Positions 59,201 to 64,000 of a stretch of 64,000 bases of DNA are shown here, one piece after another (positions within the stretch are counted from its first letter, which is position 1; the number at the start of each line of letters is the position of its first letter). Origin of the DNA: CAZCEC01 sp964497615. GTDB taxonomy: Bacteria; Chloroflexota; Anaerolineae; Anaerolineales; UBA6663. The position numbers and the translations under genes were made by a program. The notes beneath the pieces are model-generated. The model saw nothing but the letters and a program-made list of their open reading frames with translations, searched no databases and was not told where the DNA came from. The stretch is from the NCBI GenBank assembly GCA_964497615.1, contig CAZCEC010000029.1, positions 1-64,000 of the forward strand, given 5' to 3'.

Positions 59201-60097
59201 ATGACGCAGACCTTCCTTGAGCGATTGGCCGCGGGGACCGTGCTGGTCTCCGACGGCGCGACCGGCACAAACTTGCAGGACCGCGGGCTGGCGTTTGGCA
59301 AGGCGCCCGAGGAGTGGCTGTTTGAGAACCCCGCTGGCATCGTCCAGCTTCACCGCGACTTTATCGCGGCCGGCGCGAACATCCTGCTAACGTGCACGTT
59401 TGGCGGCACGCCGCTGCGGCTGGAGCATGTGGGCCTGCGGGCCCGCACGGCCGAGGTCAACGCGCGCGCCGTGGCCCTGGCCCGCGAGGCGATTGGGACG
59501 GCGGACGTGCTGGTGGCCGGCTCGCTGGGGCCCACCGGGCAACTGCTGGAGCCGCTGGGCCCGATGACGGAGGCCGAGGCGGTGAACGCCTACGCAGAAC
59601 AGGCACGCGCGCTGGCCGAAGCTGGGGCGGACCTGCTGGTCATCGAGACCCAATTCGACATGGGGGAGGCCCGCTCGGCCATCAAGGGCGCACGTTCGAC
59701 CACCACCCTGCCGCTGGTGTGCTCATTCAGCTACGACATGGGCAAGCGCACGATGATGGGCTTGCAGCCGGACAAGGTCGCGGTTGAGCTTACGGAGCTG
59801 GGGGTGGACGTGGTGGGCGTCAATTGCGGCAAGAGCCTGGAAGACAACCTGGAGAATCTAAAGGTGGTGCGCGCGGCGACGACGCTGCCGGTATGGATGA
59901 AGCCCAACGCGGGCCTGCCGACGATGGGCACGGGCGACCACGCTCATTACGACGTCAGCCCGGCGGACATGGGGGCGGCCGCGGCCGAGTGGCTGCGGGC
60001 GGGCGCGAATGTGATTGGCGGCTGCTGCGGCACCAGCCCTGCCCATCTGGCCGAGATCGCACGCGCAGTGCTCAACCTCCAGCCCGCATCCGCCTAG
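59201..60097 (+). CDS. Homocysteine S-methyltransferase-family protein
   Basis: A 298-residue TIM barrel of the betaine-homocysteine/MetH N-terminal family. SDGATGTNLQDRG is the N-terminal signature, and the zinc site is present as VGVNCGKS and GGCCGTSPAH. It would transfer a methyl group to homocysteine from an unspecified donor: methyl-corrinoid, betaine or S-methylmethionine. No B12 domain is attached. It stands 199 nt from the divergent phosphoesterase gene and near the MttB group, so a link to methylamine catabolism is plausible. The ATG at 59201 is chosen over a GTG at 59195. Confidence 0.92.
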   Translation: MTQTFLERLAAGTVLVSDGATGTNLQDRGLAFGKAPEEWLFENPAGIVQLHRDFIAAGANILLTCTFGGTPLRLEHVGLRARTAEVNARAVALAREAIGTADVLVAGSLGPTGQLLEPLGPMTEAEAVNAYAEQARALAEAGADLLVIETQFDMGEARSAIKGARSTTTLPLVCSFSYDMGKRTMMGLQPDKVAVELTELGVDVVGVNCGKSLEDNLENLKVVRAATTLPVWMKPNAGLPTMGTGDHAHYDVSPADMGAAAAEWLRAGANVIGGCCGTSPAHLAEIARAVLNLQPASA

Positions 60098-60107
60098 GCG
60101 GCTGGAC

Positions 60108-60359
60108 GTGGACTGCCGGCCCGGCTGCGGCGCGTGCTGCATCGCGCCGTCGATCTCTTCGCCAATCCCGGGCATGCCGCATGGCAAGCCAGCCGGGGTG
60201 CGGTGCGTCCAACTCACGCCCGACAATTTGTGCCGGCTGTATGGCCTGCCGGAGCGGCCCACGGTCTGCAACAGGCTGCGGCCCGAACCGGACATGTGCG
60301 GGGCGAACGCCGCGGCGGCCTTGATCTACCTGGCCGAACTGGAAACCGCCACCCGCTGA
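60108..60359 (+). CDS. YkgJ-family cysteine-cluster protein
   Basis: An 83-residue protein starting at GTG (MDCRPGCGACCIAPSISSP). It has GVRCVQL, LCRLYGLPERPTVC and CGANA, the eight-Cys pattern of zinc/iron-binding YkgJ-like proteins. It lies 10 nt after the homocysteine methyltransferase stop on the same strand, so cotranscription is likely. Function of this family is unknown; some act in maturation of metalloproteins. An upstream in-frame extension overlaps the methyltransferase gene and lacks homology. Confidence 0.86.
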   Translation: MDCRPGCGACCIAPSISSPIPGMPHGKPAGVRCVQLTPDNLCRLYGLPERPTVCNRLRPEPDMCGANAAAALIYLAELETATR

Positions 60360-60391
60360 CGGCGCCGGGCTGCCAACAGATTATTGCGAGA

Positions 60392-60862
60392 TCAATAGCC
60401 AAGCTGACATGGGGCGTGGGAATCCTGCGCGCCGGTGAGGTCCGAGGCCGGCCCGGTTTGCACAGCTTCCACGACCCACTCACGCTGCTCGGACGCCCAT
60501 CCGTAGGCCACAACCACCACCTCAGCCTGGGGGCTGCCCGGCTCGCCGAACCAGAGCAATTCGCGATATGCCGGTTCGGCGCGGGCCTCGCTGCTGGGGC
60601 GGGGGCAGCCTTCGCGAAGGGTCACTTCGGACACTGATTGCAGGACTTCGGCGCGGGTCATGCCGGGGCGCAGTGAGCCGGCGGGGCCGGCGCCGACACT
60701 CTGGCAGGCGCACAGGGCGGAGGCGGCAAGGGCGAGCATCAGCCACAGGCGCCAGCGGGGCCGGCGCACAAAGTCCAGGCCCGCGGCCGAAACCGGCGGA
60801 GGAGGGCGCTGCGCGGAGGCCGCGGCTGGAAGCTGGTTGACTGAAGAGGTGTCAGGCGCCAA
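60392..60862 (-). CDS. SmpA/BamE-like small membrane-anchored protein
   Basis: A 156-residue protein when started at TTG 60862, which has GGAG 6 nt upstream and overlaps the glycosidase stop. A shorter form from GTG 60769 would give a clean lipoprotein signal (RRPRWRLWLMLALAASALCAC), so the true start is uncertain. The soluble part LRPGMTRAEVLQSVSEVTLREG resembles the SmpA/OmlA lipoprotein fold, in which a G-M-T/S-R-A-E/Q-V helix is conserved. Role unknown. It would be cotranscribed with the glycosidase. Confidence 0.65.
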   Translation of the reverse strand: MAPDTSSVNQLPAAASAQRPPPPVSAAGLDFVRRPRWRLWLMLALAASALCACQSVGAGPAGSLRPGMTRAEVLQSVSEVTLREGCPRPSSEARAEPAYRELLWFGEPGSPQAEVVVVAYGWASEQREWVVEAVQTGPASDLTGAQDSHAPCQLGY

Positions 60863-62351
60863 TGACCACTCCGCTTCGGGGATTCAGGTTGAGCACCACG
60901 CTGCCCTCGGTCAGCTTGCCGGTGGCCCGGCCCCCCTCAAAAGCCCCCCACTCCATCAGCGCCGGCTGGGGATAGAGCACCTTCAGCCGCGCGCGCGCAC
61001 TGAACATATCCTGCAAGGGGAGGCGCAGGGTGCGGGATTCTTCGGCGGTGTTGACCACCACCAGGATGGATTGGCCGCTGAAGCGGCGCACAAAGGCATA
61101 GGCGGTGGCATCGGCAAAGACCGACTGGTAGGTGCCGCGCCGCAGGGCCTGGTGCGACTGCCGGAGCGCAATCAGGGCCTGGTGGTAGGTCAGGACGTCG
61201 GTGCGCCAGGTCTGTGGCTGATCCCACGGGAAGGACCGGCGCGTGTCGTGGTCGGGCAGGCCGCCGGGCTGGCCGATCTCGTCGCCCGCGAAGAGGCAGG
61301 GCGCGCCGGGGAAGGTCATCAGCAGCAGGGTGGCCAGCCGCACACTGGCTTCGTCGCCGCCGCAGAGAGTGATGGCCCGGGCGGTGTCGTGGCTGTCCAG
61401 CAGATTCATCTGCGTGAGTTGGATTTCCCAGGGATAGAGGTTCGCCAGCCACTCCATACGGGCGGCATAGTCCTTGCCGGTGAGCGGGCGGTGGGGCGTG
61501 TAGGCCTTGCCCTCGGCCATGGCCGCCACGACGCGTGGGCCGCCGCAAAACGCCAGCGTGGCCTCGGCGAAGGGGTAGTTCATCACGCCGTCAAACTGGT
61601 CGCCCTGGAGAAAGGCGGTGGCCTCGGTCCAGATTTCTCCCACGATGTAGGCCTGGGGCTGGATGGCCTTGACCCGGTGGCGGAACTCAGTCCAGAAACC
61701 GGGGGAGGTGATCTCCTGGGGCACATCCAGCCGCCAGCCATCCACGCCCAGCCGGAGCCAGTGCTCGGCGACGCGCATGATGTAGTCGCGCACGTGAGGG
61801 TTGTCAGTGTTGAACTTGGGCAGGGCGTGGATGTTCCACCACGCAGCGAAACTGGGCGGGCGGCTCTCGTCATAGGCGTTCACCGGAAATTCGTGGAAGG
61901 TGAACCAATCCACATAAGGCGAGGCCGGGCCGTTCTCCAGCACGTCGTTGAACTGAAAGAAGCCGCGCGAGGCGTGGTTGAAGACTCCGTCCAGCACGAC
62001 CTTCAGGCCCCGGTCGTGGGCGGCATCCAGGAGCCGCAGCAGGGCGCCGTTGCCGCCGAGGAGAGGGTCCACCTGATAATACTCATGCGTGTGATAGCGA
62101 TGGTTGCTGGCCGACTGGAAGACGGGGCAGAAGTACAACGCAGTCGCGCCCAGGGCCTGGATGTGATCGAGCCGCTCGACCACGCCCAGCAGGTCGCCGC
62201 CTTTGTAGCCGCGCGGCGTGGGCGGGCTGTCCCACGGTTCGAGGTTGCTGGGTTTCGTGGCGGCCAGCGCCGGGCTGTGCGCGAACCGGTCGGGGAAGAT
62301 TTGATAGAAGACGGCGTCTTTCACCCAATCCGGCGTATGGACCGAGACCAT
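60852..62351 (-). CDS. GH13 alpha-amylase-family glycosidase (cyclomaltodextrinase/neopullulanase-like)
   Basis: A 499-residue TIM-barrel glycosidase. The catalytic residues are D209 (DGWRLDVP), E239 (IVGEIW) and D322 (LDSHD). YQIFPDRF at the N-terminus and GYKGGDLLGV are typical of cyclomaltodextrinase, neopullulanase and maltogenic amylase. The N-terminal starch-binding domain of some members is missing. No signal peptide is seen, so it acts on imported maltodextrins in the cytosol. AAGGAGACGGA precedes the ATG. It is divergent from the phosphatase gene at 62379. Confidence 0.94.
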   Translation of the reverse strand: MVSVHTPDWVKDAVFYQIFPDRFAHSPALAATKPSNLEPWDSPPTPRGYKGGDLLGVVERLDHIQALGATALYFCPVFQSASNHRYHTHEYYQVDPLLGGNGALLRLLDAAHDRGLKVVLDGVFNHASRGFFQFNDVLENGPASPYVDWFTFHEFPVNAYDESRPPSFAAWWNIHALPKFNTDNPHVRDYIMRVAEHWLRLGVDGWRLDVPQEITSPGFWTEFRHRVKAIQPQAYIVGEIWTEATAFLQGDQFDGVMNYPFAEATLAFCGGPRVVAAMAEGKAYTPHRPLTGKDYAARMEWLANLYPWEIQLTQMNLLDSHDTARAITLCGGDEASVRLATLLLMTFPGAPCLFAGDEIGQPGGLPDHDTRRSFPWDQPQTWRTDVLTYHQALIALRQSHQALRRGTYQSVFADATAYAFVRRFSGQSILVVVNTAEESRTLRLPLQDMFSARARLKVLYPQPALMEWGAFEGGRATGKLTEGSVVLNLNPRSGVVIGA

Positions 62352-62363
62352 TCCGTCTCCTTT

Positions 62364-62372
62364 TGGTAAAAT
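62364..62372 (+). promoter_or_regulatory. Extended -10 promoter of phosphatase gene, leaderless
   Basis: TGG-TAAAAT (62364-62372) ends 6 nt before the ATG at 62379, with no ribosome site. On the minus strand the same region supplies the ribosome site of the glycosidase. Confidence 0.65.
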
Positions 62373-62378
62373 GCCCCC

Positions 62379-62873
62379 ATGACTAAGCGCCTTTCATTCG
62401 TGTGCCTGGGCAACATCTGCCGCAGCCCGCTGGCCGAGGGCATCTTTCGCCGGCTGGTGGACGAGGCCGGGCTGAGCGCCTCGTTCGAGATCGAGTCCGC
62501 GGGGATTGGCCCGTGGCACGTCGGGGAAGCGCCCGACCCACGCTCGCAGCAGGTGGCCCGCGCTCACGGCCTCACCCTGGATAGTATCGCACAACAAATC
62601 AGCGCGCGCGACATGGCGCGGCTGGACCTGGTGCTGGCGCTGGACGCCGAAGTGGCCGAGCGCCTGCGGGCCATGGCCCGGACGCCAGCCGACCGCGCTA
62701 AGGTTAGATTATTGCGCGAATTCGATCCCGAGTCCAATCACGGCAGCCGCCGCGACCTGGATGTGCCCGACCCCTATTACGGCGGGGCGGATGGTTTCGA
62801 GGCGGCGTACCAGATGATCGACCGGTCGGCGCAGGGGCTGTTGGCCCACCTCCAGGGCAACTCTGAAAGTTAA
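62379..62873 (+). CDS. Low-molecular-weight protein-tyrosine-phosphatase family
   Basis: A 164-residue phosphatase. The active-site loop VCLGNICRSPLAEG (C9, R15) and the late Asp in VPDPYYGG are intact. LMW-PTP relatives dephosphorylate tyrosine or, in several bacteria and plants, ketoamine 5-phosphates on glycated proteins. It is followed 31 nt later by a fructosamine-3-kinase homologue, which favours the second role here. A -10 box ends 6 nt before the ATG. Confidence 0.93.
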   Translation: MTKRLSFVCLGNICRSPLAEGIFRRLVDEAGLSASFEIESAGIGPWHVGEAPDPRSQQVARAHGLTLDSIAQQISARDMARLDLVLALDAEVAERLRAMARTPADRAKVRLLREFDPESNHGSRRDLDVPDPYYGGADGFEAAYQMIDRSAQGLLAHLQGNSES

Positions 62874-62904
62874 CCGTTGGCGGAGGCCTTAAGGTCAGGC
62901 TGGC

Positions 62905-63780
62905 ATGCCGTCTGGTGCAGCGTCGCTCCCCGCCGCGGTTCGTGAGTACATCGCGGCCCAGGGCTGGGGCGAGGCGACCGGCAGCGTGCCCGCAGGCGGA
63001 GGGTGCATCAACAACGGGCAGGCGCTGAACACGCGCCGCGGCCCGCGCCTGTTTCTCAAGACCAATGACGCGTGTCCGCCGGATATGTTTCCGCGCGAGG
63101 CCGAGGGGCTGGCGGCGCTGGCCGAGGCCCCAGGGGCGCCGCGGGTGCCGCGCACGCTGCTGGCCGGCCCGGACTTCCTCTTGCTGGAGTATTTGCCTTC
63201 CGCGCCGGCCGCGCCCGACAGCGCCGCCGCGTTTGGAGAGGCGATGGCGCGCCTGCACAATTGCACGGCGGCGCAATTTGGGTTCGACCACGACAACTAT
63301 CTCGGCCTGACCCCACAGCCAAACCCACGCCTTGCGGATGGGTGGGACTTCTATGCGGAGCACCGGCTGCTGCACCAGGGGCGGCTGGCGCGGCGGGCTG
63401 GGCGTCTGCCGGCTTCAAGCTTGAAACGCCTCGAGTACCTGGCGGCGCGCCTGCGCGACCTGGTGCCGGAGCAACCAGCCAGCCTGATTCACGGGGACCT
63501 GTGGAGCGGCAATCAGTTTGCGGGACCGGATGGGCACATCTGCCTGATTGATCCGGCCGCGCACTATGGCTGGGCAGAGGCGGACCTGGCGATGACGGCC
63601 CTCTTCGGCCGGCTGCCTGATACGTTCTTCGCCGCCTACCAGGCTGTGCGCCCGCTGGCGCCGGGGTGGCGGGAACGGTTTGACCTGTACAACCTGTATC
63701 ACCTGCTCAATCACCTCAACTTGTTTGGCTCATCGTACCTGTCGTCCGTCGAGGCGACGCTCGACCAGTTCACAGGCTGA
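62905..63780 (+). CDS. Fructosamine/ketosamine-3-kinase family protein
   Basis: A 291-residue kinase with the aminoglycoside-phosphotransferase-like fold of the fructosamine-kinase family. FLKTND holds the ATP-binding Lys, and the catalytic loop HGDLWSGN (H196, D198) is intact. CLIDPAAHYGWAEADLAM with D216 is the family DPAxxYGxxExDLAM signature. Bacterial members phosphorylate ribulosamine or erythrulosamine on glycated proteins, the first step in deglycation. It directly follows a LMW-PTP gene and is probably cotranscribed with it. AAGG lies upstream of the ATG. Confidence 0.93.
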   Translation: MPSGAASLPAAVREYIAAQGWGEATGSVPAGGGCINNGQALNTRRGPRLFLKTNDACPPDMFPREAEGLAALAEAPGAPRVPRTLLAGPDFLLLEYLPSAPAAPDSAAAFGEAMARLHNCTAAQFGFDHDNYLGLTPQPNPRLADGWDFYAEHRLLHQGRLARRAGRLPASSLKRLEYLAARLRDLVPEQPASLIHGDLWSGNQFAGPDGHICLIDPAAHYGWAEADLAMTALFGRLPDTFFAAYQAVRPLAPGWRERFDLYNLYHLLNHLNLFGSSYLSSVEATLDQFTG

Positions 63781-63805
63781 GCAGGTCTGGGGCGGGCGTA
63801 TTTCA

Positions 63806-63843
63806 GCGAATTCAACCCGCCAGGGCCGGCGAATGGAATTCGC
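63806..63843. repeat. Inverted repeat after the kinase gene
   Basis: Perfect 8-bp arms GCGAATTC / GAATTCGC, 22 nt apart, just after the kinase stop. It could form a weak terminator hairpin; no T tract follows. Confidence 0.55.
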
Positions 63844-63862
63844 GCCTCAAGGCCTCCGGCCA

Positions 63863-63882
63863 CCGCGTCCCTCTACAGGGAC
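63863..63882. repeat. Short hairpin in 3' intergenic region
   Basis: Perfect 8-bp arms GCGTCCCT / AGGGACGC with a CTAC loop. Together with the inverted repeat at 63806 it marks a structured, apparently non-coding end of the window. Confidence 0.55.
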
Positions 63883-63941
63883 GCAGGACGCTTCACCAAT
63901 TCGCCAGCAGATCAGCTTGGTGGCGGTTGTCCAGCCCATCC

Positions 63942-63981
63942 GCTCATGTCATTCCGAGCCTTTCAGCTCATGTCATTCCGA
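63942..63981. repeat. Two copies of a 16-bp direct repeat at window end
   Basis: GCTCATGTCATTCCGA occurs at 63942-63957 and 63966-63981, a 24-nt period. A TGTCATTCCGA core is common in dispersed intergenic repeats of many genomes. The array may continue past the window edge. Confidence 0.7.
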
Positions 63982-64000
63982 TGCCGGAAGGACAGGTCAG

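Noticed and set aside
60660..62369. Plus-strand open frame opposite the GH13 glycosidase
   Set aside because: The minus strand has all GH13 catalytic motifs; the opposite frame shows none.
63781..64000. A gene at the right end
   Set aside because: No open frame with a plausible start or domain is seen; the stretch holds only inverted and direct repeats.

Overview
The window is GC-rich bacterial chromosome with dense coding on both strands. It holds about 55 protein genes and one tRNA, and I see no rRNA, CRISPR array, insertion sequence or prophage. The gene content and style fit a Chloroflexota bacterium, probably Anaerolineae-like (inference). The pointers are lipoproteins with long Thr/Pro/Glu linkers, a Ser/Thr kinase fused to a formylglycine-enzyme fold, a MalT-like LuxR regulator with a small companion gene, DUF4349 lipoproteins, a secreted protein ending in an LPLV-type tail, and folate/corrinoid C1 chemistry. 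Two runs of ten N mark assembly joins: one cuts a fused 2-oxoacid dehydrogenase gene and one cuts a double-cupin gene.

Layout. 1-1.55 kb: pterin operon (tandem-domain PTPS/QueD, folE, pterin-carbinolamine dehydratase), then tRNA-Leu(GAG) on the minus strand. 1.7-6.65 kb: LON-domain protein, plsX-fabF-NERD lipid/envelope genes and a DegT aminotransferase. 6.66-17.8 kb: a signalling and envelope island. It holds a Ser/Thr kinase with an FGE fold, a PAS-GAF-GAF-GGDEF cyclase and an ATPase-winged-helix regulator. Divergent from the regulator is a run of a small membrane protein, a lipid-anchored membrane protein with a cytoplasmic kinase-like domain, two DUF4349 lipoproteins and a YfbK-like VWA lipoprotein. 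18-23 kb: a secreted beta-rich protein, a small orphan protein and a LuxR/MalT-type regulator. 23-36 kb: MaoC hydratase, fused E1 alpha/beta dehydrogenase, HU-like protein, lipoprotein, Dus, MBL hydrolase, PBP1A, CDF transporter, bicupin and PlsY. 36-42.6 kb: Pro-rich membrane protein, degenerate DNA-methylase-like protein, M20 peptidase, membrane gluzincin and a sugar-nucleotide epimerase.

42.6-60.1 kb is the most interesting part. A minus-strand operon runs IclR regulator, corrinoid protein, methyltetrahydrofolate methyltransferase, corrinoid activase (RACo/DUF4445), MTHFR C-terminal zinc protein and methylene-THF reductase. Some 5 kb downstream of its promoter side, a second minus-strand group holds an APC permease, a nucleotidyltransferase-fold protein, an iron alcohol dehydrogenase and a non-pyrrolysine MttB-family methyltransferase. 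A homocysteine methyltransferase lies beyond it. Together they suggest import of a methylated amine or betaine, transfer of its methyl group to a corrinoid protein and then to tetrahydrofolate, and oxidation of methyl-THF; the actual substrate cannot be read from sequence. The IclR promoter (TTGACA-17-TAAGAT) is overlapped by one arm of a perfect 10-bp inverted repeat, a likely autoregulatory operator.

60-63.8 kb: cysteine-cluster protein, SmpA-like protein, GH13 glycosidase, low-molecular-weight phosphatase and fructosamine-kinase-family protein. The last two form a likely deglycation pair.

A recurring regulatory pattern is an extended -10 box (TGN-TANAAT or similar) ending 6-10 nt before an ATG that has no ribosome binding site. 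It points to leaderless transcription for at least five genes.
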